64,000 nt of DNA from positions 1 through 64,000 of the forward strand of contig NZ_CALHVM010000047.1 of NCBI RefSeq assembly GCF_938039205.1, written 5' to 3'. Below the pieces are notes generated by a model. The model was given only the letters and a program-made list of their open reading frames with translations. It was not told the DNA's origin and searched no databases. A program made the translations under genes and the position numbers. This stretch comes from an uncultured Campylobacter sp. (GTDB taxonomy: Bacteria > Campylobacterota > Campylobacteria > Campylobacterales > Campylobacteraceae). Positions 1 through 8,444 of the stretch are shown here, piece by piece (the stretch's first letter is position 1; every line of letters begins with the position of its first letter).

Positions 1-248
1 GAGGAGAGTTGACCCTAGTACGAGAGGACCGGGTTGAACCGACCACTGGTGTACCAGTTATCCTGCCAAGGGTAGCGCTGGGTAGCTATGTCGGGATGTG
101 ATAACCGCTGAAAGCATCTAAGCAGGAAGCCAACTCCAAGATGAATCTTCTTTTAAGAGCTCTTATAGACTATAAGTTTGATAGGCTGGGTGTGTAATGG
201 ATGAAAGTCCTTTAGCTGACCAGTACTAATAGCTCGTCTGCTTATCTT
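1..248 (+). rRNA. 23S rRNA, 3' end (partial)
   Basis: The window opens inside the 3' part of a 23S rRNA gene. The sarcin-ricin loop word AGTACGAGAGGACC lies near position 17, and the conserved tail up to GACCAGTACTAATAGCTCG follows. The 5' part is outside the window. The 3' end is placed by eye just after the last conserved helix, so it is uncertain by several bases. Confidence 0.95.
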
Positions 249-375
249 TTAATAAGCATCACTTCCTTGTTAAGGGTAATTTTACTTCGAAAATCCGAAA
301 TAAAATATCTAATCTATAACCTTATCAAGTTCTTGTTTTAGTTAAAATGAGATTTTACTTTTAACAATTAAATAG

Positions 376-420
376 CAGTGTTAAAGAAGTAAATTAATAT
401 AGTTTATTTCTTTAACACTG
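376..420 (+). repeat. inverted repeat leading into 5S rRNA
   Basis: Bases 376-393 and 403-420 form an 18-bp inverted repeat with one mismatch around a 9-nt AT-rich loop. The second arm ends at the first base of the 5S gene. It probably folds in the rRNA precursor as a processing stem in the 23S-5S spacer. That role is inferred; the pairing is seen directly. Confidence 0.7.
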
Positions 421-537
421 CCCGTGACTATACAGACGAGGAAACGCCTTGCTCCATCTCGAACCAAGAAGCTAAGCTCGTCCTGGCTGATGATACTCTC
501 CCTTACTGGGATGTCGGGAAAGTAGGTCGTTGCGGGC
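420..537 (+). rRNA. rrf: 5S rRNA
   Basis: This 118-nt gene begins GCCCGTGAC and ends GTTGCGGGC; these ends pair to form the closing helix. The interior has the conserved CCATCTCGAACC and GGGAAAGTAGGTC segments. It lies about 170 nt after the 23S end on the same strand, as expected for the end of an rRNA operon. An open frame that starts inside this gene at 530 is not believed to be coding. Confidence 0.95.
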
Positions 538-667
538 TTTGTTTTTATTCCTTTATACTTTTTATCCCTTATTTTACATTCTTTATTCTTTGGTTTGGTT
601 ACCTTGTAATCTGTTGTATTTTTTTACAAATTTGTTTTTGGTTGGCTCAACGGAACTTAAGTGGATT

Positions 668-886
668 TTTAGATGCGACTACGTCTTGCTACCTACAAGA
701 TCTCTTATCATCTTTAGTAAAATATGATAGAAAGTTTTTGTATCTTTACTTCGCTATGCTCTTGGCTGCAAGCAGAACACATTCCTTTAGATGAAGTAAG
801 AAATTCTCTTTTTTAATACCTTTAAGATAATCTATGTTTATCATATCCCCGTCTGCTTACAGTAGCAAGACGAAGTCGTATCTAAA
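668..886. repeat. 25-bp imperfect inverted repeat pair inside the IS remnant
   Basis: Bases 668-692 and 862-886 are inverted copies of a 25-mer, TTTAGATRCGACTWCGTC plus TTGCTAC, with two differences. The 862 copy interrupts the transposase remnant between its SMEN and KGIKK segments, as if a short element had inserted or a rearrangement had duplicated it. No function is known to me. Confidence 0.6.
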
Positions 887-1184
887 TAGTTTTCCATACT
901 GTTTATATGATTTTTGCCATTAGCGAATTCATTCTTTTAATGCTTTACTCTATAATGAGCTTAGCTCCATAATCAACCAAGCCATCATAAGCCTTCCAGC
1001 AATCAGAATAGAGAGTAAAGCTACAAGCTAGCTATAAAGAGAAGCGCAAGCGCAAGATTGATTATTTAGTAAATTCCGCTATTTTTACAGCTTCTATGTC
1101 AGATAAAAAATGTTATAAAATTTCTCTAAAATTTAGCTTAGAAATTCTTGAATGGATTATACACTTGGTTCTCATGTTTTTCAT
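745..1184 (-). pseudogene. IS1595-family transposase, disrupted remnant
   Basis: Reading the minus strand from an ATG at 1184 gives an N-terminal piece with RISKLNFREIL, a stop, then the same frame continuing with SDIEAVKIAEFTK. This resembles the N-terminal helix-turn-helix region of IS1595/IS1016 transposases. The middle is missing. Later pieces are LYSDCWKAYDGLVDYGAK (about 955-1014), KNEFANGKNHINSMEN (about 891-938) and KGIKKENFLLHLKEC (about 785-830), which match the family's C-terminal third in order. They lie in different frames with stops between them, so no active transposase can be made. Confidence 0.75.
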
Positions 1185-1259
1185 GGCAACTTAATACTTC
1201 TTATATTTAAATTAAGTTCCGTTAAGTCTAATTTAATATTGTATATGGGTGATTGAGAG

Positions 1260-3107
1260 TTAATTCTTTTTTTGCTTGCTTTTAGAATTTGAGTTTGTGG
1301 TTTTTTTCTCTGTATTTTCGGTTGGCGGCGCAGCTTGTTCCGGCGCGGTCAAATTTTCATCGGGTTTTAAAAATCCCTCTTCGACCATCAGCTCTACGGC
1401 CGCTCTAAACGTCGGTAGCGCGCTCTGTGCGCCGAAATAATAATACGGTTTCTTTGGCTCTCTGGCTAAAACACCTATCGTATAGCTATTGCCCTGTGAG
1501 TCGTTGACGAATCCGAAAAACGAGCCGTTATAGGTATTTGCGTAGCCACCGGTCGTGGCGATGTGTGCGGTACCTGTTTTGCCGCCGATTTCTAGGCCTT
1601 CTACCTTCGCTCTTTTGCCGGTGCCGATCTCGACGGTTTTTATCAGGATGCGCTTCATCCTTTCGGCCGCTTCTTGACTTATGGCTTCGACCGGTTTTGG
1701 GTCGTTTACGACGAAAAATTTGCCGTCTTTATAGAGCGAGTCCACGACCTTTGGCGTCACCATTACGCCTTTGTTATTAAATACGTTATACGCCTTTAAA
1801 AGCTGGATAAAAGTCGCTTGCAAACCGTATCCGTAGCTGATCGTAGCTTTGTAAATTTGCGAATTTAGCTTGGCTACGGGCGGCATATTTCCGACCTGCT
1901 CGTATGGCATATCGATGCCGGTTTTTTGTGTGAAGCCGAAATTTAAAAGCCCTGAGTAAATTTGAGAACCGTCTAGGCGCTGGGCGATTTGTATCATGCC
2001 GATATTTGAGCTGTATACAATGATATCCTCAGCCGTGAGAAATGGCTCTGGGTGCGTGTCTTTTATTGTGCGTTTGCCCAGCTGGTAGACGCCGTTGTAG
2101 GTGTTTATCCGCTCGAGCGGATTGATTTTGTCGTTTGCTAAAAGAAGGGCGAAAATAAACGGTTTAAATACCGAACCGACCTCGTATGCATACTCGGTTG
2201 CTGAGGAGTTTAGTGACTTGTAGTCTTGTTTTCTGATGTTTGAGGGGCTATATCTAGAGGTGCTGGCAAGCGCTAGTAGGCCGCCTGTTTTTGAGTCCAT
2301 TATGCCTACGATTATCTCTTTTGCGTTTAGAAATTCTTTCTTTTCGTCGATGATCTGCTCTAGTCTGGTTTGCAGTTTAAGCGAGGCGTTTAAGATGATA
2401 TCGTATCCGTCCACGCGGTTAGCCAAATTTGAATCGCTCGTAAGAATGATGTTGTTTCCGATATCTTTTGGGCCTAGCAGTTTTGCGTCTTGGATCGAGG
2501 AGATGTAGTATTCGTAGGCTTTTTCTACGCCTTTTACGCCCTCGGTTTTAGTGATACCGTCTTTTTCGACCTTTTTTACGTAGCCTAGCATCGGAGTGAG
2601 CGCGTCGGCGGCGACGTATTGCCTGCTTTCGCCGCTTTCTACTATGCTCATATTACGCAGTATTGCAGCACCGGTATTTGGGTCTTCGTAGGGGATAAAA
2701 ATTTTTTTTCTATACAGCTTTTTTGATAGCTCCTGTAGATACGCCGCGCCCTTGGCGTCGATCTTATAGGATAGCGTAACGGCGCCTTTTTGGCTGTTGA
2801 TGATTTTAGTTACGCGCTTGATATCGTCGCCGCTATATATACAGTAAAGTTTGATAAATAGATCTTTTTTATCGGGGTCGATGTTTCTAGTATCTACCAT
2901 CACTTTGTAGAGCTTTTGGCTACCTGTGATGCTAAAGCCGTCTTTTGTTATTATGTTGCCGCGTAGGGCCGTGTTTATGTCGCTAGTTTCTAGTTTTGGC
3001 AGTCGTCTTTCGATATTTGCTCGGTAAAAGATAACTGCCAAAAATATGCAGATAAAAAACAGAATAAACGCAAATAAAGCGATTGTTTTTGATTTTCGCT
3101 GATTCAA
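1260..3107 (-). CDS. pbpB: penicillin-binding protein, FtsI/PBP2-type division transpeptidase
   Basis: This class B penicillin-binding protein would cross-link septal peptidoglycan in the periplasm. An N-terminal membrane anchor (about residues 9-28) is followed by a dimerisation domain and a transpeptidase domain. All three active-site motifs are present: SVFK with the nucleophile serine (in YEVGSVFKPF), SSN, and KTG (in GGKTGTAH). The 615-residue length suits the family. The C-terminal tail is polar and rich in Pro, Thr, Asn and Lys. It lies 3 bp downstream of fliE on the same strand, the order found in C. jejuni (pbpB-fliE-flgC-flgB), so it is probably co-transcribed with rod genes. ftsI would be an equally good symbol. 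Confidence 0.92.
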   Translation of the reverse strand: MNQRKSKTIALFAFILFFICIFLAVIFYRANIERRLPKLETSDINTALRGNIITKDGFSITGSQKLYKVMVDTRNIDPDKKDLFIKLYCIYSGDDIKRVTKIINSQKGAVTLSYKIDAKGAAYLQELSKKLYRKKIFIPYEDPNTGAAILRNMSIVESGESRQYVAADALTPMLGYVKKVEKDGITKTEGVKGVEKAYEYYISSIQDAKLLGPKDIGNNIILTSDSNLANRVDGYDIILNASLKLQTRLEQIIDEKKEFLNAKEIIVGIMDSKTGGLLALASTSRYSPSNIRKQDYKSLNSSATEYAYEVGSVFKPFIFALLLANDKINPLERINTYNGVYQLGKRTIKDTHPEPFLTAEDIIVYSSNIGMIQIAQRLDGSQIYSGLLNFGFTQKTGIDMPYEQVGNMPPVAKLNSQIYKATISYGYGLQATFIQLLKAYNVFNNKGVMVTPKVVDSLYKDGKFFVVNDPKPVEAISQEAAERMKRILIKTVEIGTGKRAKVEGLEIGGKTGTAHIATTGGYANTYNGSFFGFVNDSQGNSYTIGVLAREPKKPYYYFGAQSALPTFRAAVELMVEEGFLKPDENLTAPEQAAPPTENTEKKTTNSNSKSKQKKN

Positions 3108-3110
3108 GGC

Positions 3111-3413
3111 TTAAATTTGCGTTCTTGAGATTTCTTTGTATGCGCTTAGGGCCTTATTTCGGATCTCTAGCATGAGTTTCATCGACGTGTCGGCCTTGCC
3201 GATAGCGATAGCGGCTTGATGCAGATCTTTTACCTCGCCAGTAGCTAGATCGGCGATGGCTTTGTCTGCGTTGATTTGTATCTCGTTTAGCTCTTTTAGC
3301 GAGCTATCTAGCATGTCGCCGAAATTTAACTCGCCTTTTTGATTTTGCAGAGTCTTTACTTCTTTTTTTTCAAACGGCGAAGCGACCGAGCCGATTTTAT
3401 CTATATTTGTCAT
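3111..3413 (-). CDS. fliE: flagellar hook-basal body protein FliE
   Basis: FliE joins the MS ring to the proximal rod and gates rod export. The protein has 100 residues, close to the family norm, and the C-terminal pattern LMLEIRNKALSAYKEI is typical (usual form MLQVRNKLVSAYQEI). It sits 5 bp behind flgC and 3 bp ahead of pbpB, so it is the third gene of a tight flgB-flgC-fliE-pbpB operon. Confidence 0.95.
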   Translation of the reverse strand: MTNIDKIGSVASPFEKKEVKTLQNQKGELNFGDMLDSSLKELNEIQINADKAIADLATGEVKDLHQAAIAIGKADTSMKLMLEIRNKALSAYKEISRTQI

Positions 3414-3418
3414 AAAAT

Positions 3419-3916
3419 TTAACCTTGTAATAATTCTAACGCGCTTTGAGCGATCGTTTTAGCCGACTGAAATGCCGAAACGTTTGCCTGATAGGCGCGC
3501 GTGGCCTCGATCAAATCCGCCATTTCGATGACGGGATTGATATTCGGGTACGCTACGTAGCCCCTCGCGTCGGCGTCTGGGTGAGATGGATCGTATTTTA
3601 GCTTAAAATCCTTATCGTCGCGCACTATCTTGTCAACTACGACGCTCATTATAGCAGGTTTTGCGTCTTTTGTATAGAATTTATCGTCTAGCGGGTTCTC
3701 GTATTCGAGCAAGTTATGTTTTTTCGCCACTTCGTCGTTTAGCACGCTGTCAAAATCAACCGCCTTAAATATCACCTCGCGGCGTCTATATGGGCCGCCT
3801 TCCGCCGTTCGCACTGTGTTTGCGTTGGCGATATTGGAGCTAATGACGTTCATCCTAAAGCGCTGGGCGCTTAGTCCGTATCCGCTGATGTCAAAGTCGC
3901 TTAAATAATTACTCAT
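3419..3916 (-). CDS. flgC: flagellar basal-body rod protein FlgC
   Basis: FlgC is a proximal rod protein exported by the flagellar type III system. The N-terminal rod signature reads SAQRFRMNVISSNIANANT. The C-terminal helix EMADLIEATRAYQANVSAF is the usual D0 pairing segment. At 165 residues it is slightly longer than the roughly 135-150 seen in many bacteria. It overlaps neither neighbour and lies 9 bp after flgB. Confidence 0.96.
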   Translation of the reverse strand: MSNYLSDFDISGYGLSAQRFRMNVISSNIANANTVRTAEGGPYRRREVIFKAVDFDSVLNDEVAKKHNLLEYENPLDDKFYTKDAKPAIMSVVVDKIVRDDKDFKLKYDPSHPDADARGYVAYPNINPVIEMADLIEATRAYQANVSAFQSAKTIAQSALELLQG

Positions 3917-3925
3917 AATCTATCC

Positions 3926-4363
3926 TTAAATTTTGCTGCTAGCGTCGATAACGTTTTTAAATATCTGACCGCTTTGTCTCATGGCGCGATCAAGCGCTGT
4001 TACCATTATCGCGTTTTTGCTTAGCTCCGTCGTTTCCACGTCCAGGTCGACGGTGTTTGCGTCGTTTCGCGCCATGTGCCCATCGCGTAAAAATATCGTC
4101 GCCCCGTTTGACGCCGGAAAATCCACGCGAGGAAAGTGCGCGTCGTCCGTTTGGGCGAGTTTTAAAATTTTATTTTCGTCTTTGCCGTAGATTTCTTGCG
4201 CCGTTTGCGATAAAGCCGCTTCAAACGCGATATCGCGGGCTTTGTAAAAAGGCGTGTCGATGTTTGCTATGTTGCTAGAAATCATTTGCTGGCGTAAATT
4301 TCTGCTTGCCAGCGCGCTTTCTACGAGCGGTTTTGATTTTGAGGTTTGGATACCTGCGAACAT
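3926..4363 (-). CDS. flgB: flagellar basal-body rod protein FlgB
   Basis: FlgB is a proximal rod subunit. The motif LRQQMISSNIANIDTPFYKA at about residues 23-42 is the rod family signature. The C-terminal helix contains ALDRAMRQSGQIFKNVI. At 145 residues the length is normal. It is the first gene of the flgB-flgC-fliE-pbpB run; 55 bp separate it from the end of aat, so a promoter may lie there or transcription may read through. Confidence 0.95.
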   Translation of the reverse strand: MFAGIQTSKSKPLVESALASRNLRQQMISSNIANIDTPFYKARDIAFEAALSQTAQEIYGKDENKILKLAQTDDAHFPRVDFPASNGATIFLRDGHMARNDANTVDLDVETTELSKNAIMVTALDRAMRQSGQIFKNVIDASSKI

Positions 4364-4418
4364 TTTCTTGCCTTTTTCTCTAAATTTTACGAGATAATAA
4401 GCAAAAGACGTTCCAAAT

Positions 4419-5078
4419 TTAGAGTAAATTTTTAAATTTGCTAAACCCGCTAGGCTGCTTTTTTAGTTCGTTAAATTTGGCTAAAAACTCGCTTCGTCTC
4501 ATCGCTTTTGCGCCCATAAATTTTAGATGTTCGTTCATAACCTGACAGTCGATGAGAAAACTAAACGGCTCTAAAGCGCGGCAAAGCGCGATGAGAGCAA
4601 CCTTTGACGCGCCCGTTTTTAGGCTGATCATACTTTCGCCGCAAAAGACCTTACCGAAAATTTGTCCGTAAAGTCCGCCCGCTAGCTCGCCATCCTCGTA
4701 TACTTCCACGCTGTGCGAGATGCCTAGACGATGCAAATTTACGTATGCGCGCACGATATCTTTGCTTAGCCACGTGGGTTCGCGTTTTTCGCGCTCGCTT
4801 TTGCAGATTTTTAGAAAATTTTCAAAGTCGTAGTCAAACCGCACTTCAAATTTTTTAAGCGCGGATTTTATGCTTTTTTGCACCCTTACTTCGCTTGGAA
4901 CTAGCACAGCGCGCGGATCTGGCGACCACCAGTATATGGGCTCGCCGGGCAAAAACCACGGGAAAATGCCTTTGTCGTAAGCTTGCAAAAGGGCCTCGGC
5001 GCTTAGATCGCCGCCGACGGCCAAAGGCGAGTTTGCAGGGGCGTTTGCGGGGTCGGGAAAGCTATAGATTTTTTCCAA
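4419..5078 (-). CDS. aat: leucyl/phenylalanyl-tRNA-protein transferase
   Basis: Aat transfers Leu or Phe from charged tRNA to N-terminal Lys or Arg of proteins, creating N-degrons read by ClpS. Family segments seen are the N-terminal FPDPANAPANSPLAVGGDLS, then IFPWFLPGEPIYWWSPDPRA, the GGLYGQIFGKVFCGESMIS block and FLIDCQVMNEHLKFMGA. The 219-residue length fits. It lies 18 bp downstream of clpA in the same operon, so the enzyme that writes the degron, its adaptor and its unfoldase are encoded together. Confidence 0.96.
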   Translation of the reverse strand: MEKIYSFPDPANAPANSPLAVGGDLSAEALLQAYDKGIFPWFLPGEPIYWWSPDPRAVLVPSEVRVQKSIKSALKKFEVRFDYDFENFLKICKSEREKREPTWLSKDIVRAYVNLHRLGISHSVEVYEDGELAGGLYGQIFGKVFCGESMISLKTGASKVALIALCRALEPFSFLIDCQVMNEHLKFMGAKAMRRSEFLAKFNELKKQPSGFSKFKNLL

Positions 5079-5096
5079 ATTTGACCCCGCGTCCGA

Positions 5097-7265
5097 TTAT
5101 TTTATGGATTCAAATTTAAACGCCAGCTTGCCGTTTTTTAGCGCGATATTTGCGACGCCGCCGTTTTTTAGGGCGCCGAAAAGTATCTCGTCGCTAAGCT
5201 TGGTTGAGATCTCGTCTTGGACCAGGCGTTTTAGATTTCTGGCGCCGAATTCTTTACTATAGCCCTTTTGCCAGAGGTATTTTTTGGCTTCGGCGGAGGC
5301 TTTTAGGACGACTTTTTTTTCGGCGAGGCTTGAGTTTATCTCGTTAATGATTTTTTGCGCGATGAGGCTTAGCGCGTCCTCGCTAAGGTCGTTAAAATGC
5401 ACGATTTTATCGATGCGGTTGCGAAACTCGGGACTGAAAAATCCCTTTACCGCGGAGTCTGCTTTACCGCTTTCGTCTTTGCTAAAGCCTAGCGTCGGAG
5501 CCTCTTTTGAGCCCAAATTTGAGCTCATTATGATGACGGCGTTACGAAAATCGCTCTTTGCGCCCGTGTTATCGGTGAGGCTAGCGCCATCGAAAATTTG
5601 CAAAAAGACGTTTATCATCTCGTCGCTGGCCTTTTCGATCTCGTCAAACAAAATCACGCTATAAGGGTACTTTTTAACGGCATTTGTGAGTATGCCGCCC
5701 TCTTCAAACCCGACATATCCCGGAGGCGCGCCGATGAGACGCGATACGCTATGTTTTTCCATGTATTCGCTCATGTCAAACCGCTCGAAATGTACGCCCA
5801 AATTTCGCGCTAGAGCCGCACTTAGCTCGCTTTTGCCCACGCCGCTAGATCCCGTAAATAAAAATACCCCCACGGGCGCGTTTGGCTGTTTTAGCCCCGC
5901 ATACGAGCGCTTGATCGCCGCTACTAGCGTATCTACAGCTTCGTCTTGGCCAAATATTTCAGACTTTAGCCTTTGGGCTAGGTTTTTCAAATTTGCCGCG
6001 GCGTCCGATTTTAGATTGGTATCAGGGATATTTGCCATCTTGCTTAAAACCGCGCTTAGATCGGACATTTTCACAGTTTTGCTTCTGTTGTGTAGGGCTA
6101 AAGCCGCGCCGACCTCGTCGATGAGATCGATGGCACTATCGGGTAAAAATCGATCGTTTAGGTATTTTTTGGCTAGCTCCGCGCTTTTAGCTAAAATTTC
6201 GTCGCTAAATTTGACGCCGTGAAAGCTCTCGTATTTGGCGCGAAGCCCTTTTAGTATCTCGACACTCTCGTCCGCGCTCGGCTCTACGACGTCGATTTTG
6301 GCAAATCGGCGCGAGAGGGCTTTTTCCTTTTCAAAAAAGCTGCGATACTCCGCGTACGTCGTCGCTCCGATGCAGCGCAGCGAGCCGTTTGCGAGAGCCG
6401 GTTTTAGTAAATTTGACATATCAAGTCCGCCGCCGTTTGTAGCTCCCGCGCCTACGATAGTGTGGATCTCATCGATAAAAACTATCGCGTCCTCCTGCTC
6501 GGCCACCTCGTCCATCACGTCTTTTAGACGTTTTTCAAAGTCGCCGCGGTATTTTGTGCCAGCTATCATCGCGCCGATGTCTAGTGCGAAAATTTGCGCC
6601 TGTTTTAGCCGTTGCGGCACTTCGCCGCTTGCGATTTTTAGCGCGAGTCCCTCGACTACGGCTGTTTTGCCAACGCCCGCTTCGCCTACTAGGATTGGAT
6701 TATTTTTCTTGCGGCGGCTTAGCGTTTGCATTAGCCTTGCTAGCTCGTTTTCTCGCCCGATGATCGGATCGATCTTGCCCTCGGCGGCTAGTTTGGTTAA
6801 ATTCGACGAGTATTTGGCGAGGTTTTGGAAGTTTTTAGCGCGAGTCTGCTTATCGTCTTTTGTTGCTTGCTTGATCTTTTGCGGATCGACGTCGTAAAAT
6901 TCTAAAATTTTAGCTCCGTACGTGTCGCCTCTGGCCGCGATTTTAAAGAGCAAATCTCTGATACCGACGTTTTTATCTTTTAGCTCGGTGTTTAGCTCTT
7001 TAAAAATTTGCTCCAAAAGCACCGTCATGCGCGGCTGTTTGTGGTGCGGCACCTGCTCGTTGGTTTGCAGTAGATAGTTTTTTAGATCGCTTTTTAGCCC
7101 CTCGACGTCGGTGAGTCCGGCCTCTGCTAGGATATCTCTAGTCTCTTCGTTTAAATTTACCAGCACGAAAAGCACGTGCTCGCTGGTTAGATACTCGTGA
7201 AAATTCGAGTAGGCAAACTGCCCGGCCTTTTCCAAAAGATAGCTTAAATCCGAGTCAAACATCAT
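5097..7265 (-). CDS. clpA: ATP-dependent Clp protease ATP-binding subunit ClpA
   Basis: ClpA is the AAA+ unfoldase that feeds substrates to ClpP. It has an N-terminal Clp repeat domain (about residues 1-140), a first AAA module with Walker A GEAGVGKT near residue 194 and Walker B IVFIDE, and a second module with GSSGVGKS and VILFDE, then a Clp D2 small domain. The length of 722 is close to E. coli ClpA. There is no long ClpB-type middle domain, which supports ClpA. Two ATGs stand side by side behind a GGAGG site; the second (7262) has the better spacing. clpS ends the usual adaptor pair about 40 bp upstream. Confidence 0.95.
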   Translation of the reverse strand: MMFDSDLSYLLEKAGQFAYSNFHEYLTSEHVLFVLVNLNEETRDILAEAGLTDVEGLKSDLKNYLLQTNEQVPHHKQPRMTVLLEQIFKELNTELKDKNVGIRDLLFKIAARGDTYGAKILEFYDVDPQKIKQATKDDKQTRAKNFQNLAKYSSNLTKLAAEGKIDPIIGRENELARLMQTLSRRKKNNPILVGEAGVGKTAVVEGLALKIASGEVPQRLKQAQIFALDIGAMIAGTKYRGDFEKRLKDVMDEVAEQEDAIVFIDEIHTIVGAGATNGGGLDMSNLLKPALANGSLRCIGATTYAEYRSFFEKEKALSRRFAKIDVVEPSADESVEILKGLRAKYESFHGVKFSDEILAKSAELAKKYLNDRFLPDSAIDLIDEVGAALALHNRSKTVKMSDLSAVLSKMANIPDTNLKSDAAANLKNLAQRLKSEIFGQDEAVDTLVAAIKRSYAGLKQPNAPVGVFLFTGSSGVGKSELSAALARNLGVHFERFDMSEYMEKHSVSRLIGAPPGYVGFEEGGILTNAVKKYPYSVILFDEIEKASDEMINVFLQIFDGASLTDNTGAKSDFRNAVIIMSSNLGSKEAPTLGFSKDESGKADSAVKGFFSPEFRNRIDKIVHFNDLSEDALSLIAQKIINEINSSLAEKKVVLKASAEAKKYLWQKGYSKEFGARNLKRLVQDEISTKLSDEILFGALKNGGVANIALKNGKLAFKFESIK

Positions 7266-7304
7266 TTCCTCCTCTTTGCGCTTTTTGCGCGCCCGTTTTG
7301 CGGG

Positions 7305-7616
7305 CTATTCTTCCTCGACGACGGCCTTTAGCGGGTAGCCCGCCGCGGCTGCGGCTTTTAGCGTTTGGTTTTGTTTGGTTTGGGCAATCTCTTTGTTGTA
7401 GATGCCCGCCACTCCGCTGCCTTCGTTATGGATTTTTAGCATCACGGCTACCGCGCTTTGCATATCGCGATTAAAAATCTCTACTAGCACGCTCACGACA
7501 AAATCCATACTCGTAACGTCGTCGTTTAACAAAATAACCTTAAATTTGCGCGGAAATTCCGGTTTTTCCTTTACGTCTATGCCGTGCTCCCGCTCGGTGG
7601 CGGTTTTATCGGGCAT
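7305..7616 (-). CDS. clpS: ATP-dependent Clp protease adaptor ClpS
   Basis: ClpS binds N-degron residues and hands the protein to ClpA. The core reads KVILLNDDVTSMDFVVSVL, and the ligand-pocket residues of the NDD...M pattern are kept, followed by VMLKIHNEGSG. At 103 residues the length is typical. Its 5' end overlaps the thioredoxin-like lipoprotein gene by 11 nt, so translation may be coupled. It precedes clpA and aat in the same direction. Confidence 0.96.
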   Translation of the reverse strand: MPDKTATEREHGIDVKEKPEFPRKFKVILLNDDVTSMDFVVSVLVEIFNRDMQSAVAVMLKIHNEGSGVAGIYNKEIAQTKQNQTLKAAAAAGYPLKAVVEEE

Positions 7617-8220
7617 TTTTTATTCTCTCGTAATCTTTCGTCATCGCGTCTAGATGGATGCCGCCTAGGTAGTATTTCACGCCGAATTTTCCGCTATCTA
7701 CGTCGGTTAGCTCCTGATATACGCCGCCTTTTAGTACCATTTTTATCGGCACGCTCTCAAGCCGCTCGTATTTTATATCCTCTAAAATTTGCGCGGCAAG
7801 CCTGTCGTTGGTTTTAGCGTCGTTTGAAATAAAGTAAAAGGCGTTATATTTTTGTGCGAAATTTTCCACGACGTACTCGTTCGTGACGTTTTCAAAGTGC
7901 GTAAGAGCGACTATCGTAAAGTCGTTTAGATTGTCGATCTGAAATTTGGTGAGATCGGGAGCTTCTTTTTGACACGGCGGACAAAACGTGCCGAATATAT
8001 CAAACATCAAAATTTTATCCTCATCGCCCTTGATAACAAAGCCGCCATCGACGCGCTTTAGCGTGAGGTCTTTGCCAAACACGCTCTTTAGCGCGATCTC
8101 CTCGCCCGTTTTATAGCCCTCTATCTTTACGGGAGCCTTCGCCGTCTCGTCCTCGCCGCAGCCTGCTAGAAATACCACACAGGCCAAAGCCGCCAAAATC
8201 GCCTTTATGTTTTTTTTCAT
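7606..8220 (-). CDS. thioredoxin-fold lipoprotein
   Basis: The signal peptide ends in the lipobox FLAGC, with the acylated cysteine at residue 21. A thioredoxin-like domain has the redox motif CPPC at residues 80-83 in FGTFCPPCQKEAPDL, so it is probably a membrane-anchored periplasmic thiol-disulphide oxidoreductase of the TlpA/ResA type. The 204-residue length fits. In C. jejuni a similar gene precedes clpS. The substrate is unknown; cytochrome c maturation or a reductase for periplasmic proteins are both possible. Confidence 0.85.
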   Translation of the reverse strand: MKKNIKAILAALACVVFLAGCGEDETAKAPVKIEGYKTGEEIALKSVFGKDLTLKRVDGGFVIKGDEDKILMFDIFGTFCPPCQKEAPDLTKFQIDNLNDFTIVALTHFENVTNEYVVENFAQKYNAFYFISNDAKTNDRLAAQILEDIKYERLESVPIKMVLKGGVYQELTDVDSGKFGVKYYLGGIHLDAMTKDYERIKNAR

Positions 8221-8221
8221 A

Positions 8222-8434
8222 TTATTTTCCTTGTTTTGATCTTAGTTGGGTTATACTTTCGCCGCCAAAGCCGTAGTCGTCGGTGCTAACTTCTTCTATC
8301 ACGACGACGGTTCTGCTCGCGTCGCGCTTTAGCGTATCGCCGAGCAGCTTCGTTACGCCGGCTATGAGCGCACGCTTTTGCTCGGCGCTTACGGCTTCTT
8401 TTTCTTTTGTGATTTTTATATTTACGTAGGGCAT
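8222..8434 (-). CDS. 4-oxalocrotonate tautomerase family protein
   Basis: This is a 70-residue protein with the tautomerase start MPYVNIKIT. After removal of Met, Pro-1 is the catalytic base. The pattern AEQKRALIAGVTKLL and TVVVIEEVSTDDYGFGGE fits the 4-OT family. The substrate cannot be told from sequence, and no catabolic genes lie nearby. It is packed between smpB and the thioredoxin-like lipoprotein with spacings of 10 and 1 bp, so it is expressed with the operon. Confidence 0.9.
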   Translation of the reverse strand: MPYVNIKITKEKEAVSAEQKRALIAGVTKLLGDTLKRDASRTVVVIEEVSTDDYGFGGESITQLRSKQGK

Positions 8435-8444
8435 CGGTTTTTCC

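Larger units (their letters stand above)
645..1228 (-). mobile_element. decayed IS1595/IS1016-like insertion sequence
   Basis: A 12-bp perfect inverted repeat, AACGGAACTTAA at 649-660 and its complement at 1212-1223, bounds a stretch that codes on the minus strand for fragments of an IS1595-superfamily transposase. About 580 bp remains, which is shorter than an intact element of this kind, so internal sequence has been lost. The flanking bases also match partly, so the true ends are put at about 645 and 1228. The element sits just downstream of the 5S gene. Family assignment rests on remembered transposase motifs; no database search was possible. Confidence 0.7.

Noticed and set aside
530..727. 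65-residue hydrophobic open frame after the 5S gene
   Set aside because: It starts inside the 5S gene, has no ribosome site and runs into the IS remnant, which explains the sequence better.
6235..6897. Long open frame opposite clpA
   Set aside because: Its length comes from codon bias on the opposite strand; clpA motifs are unambiguous.
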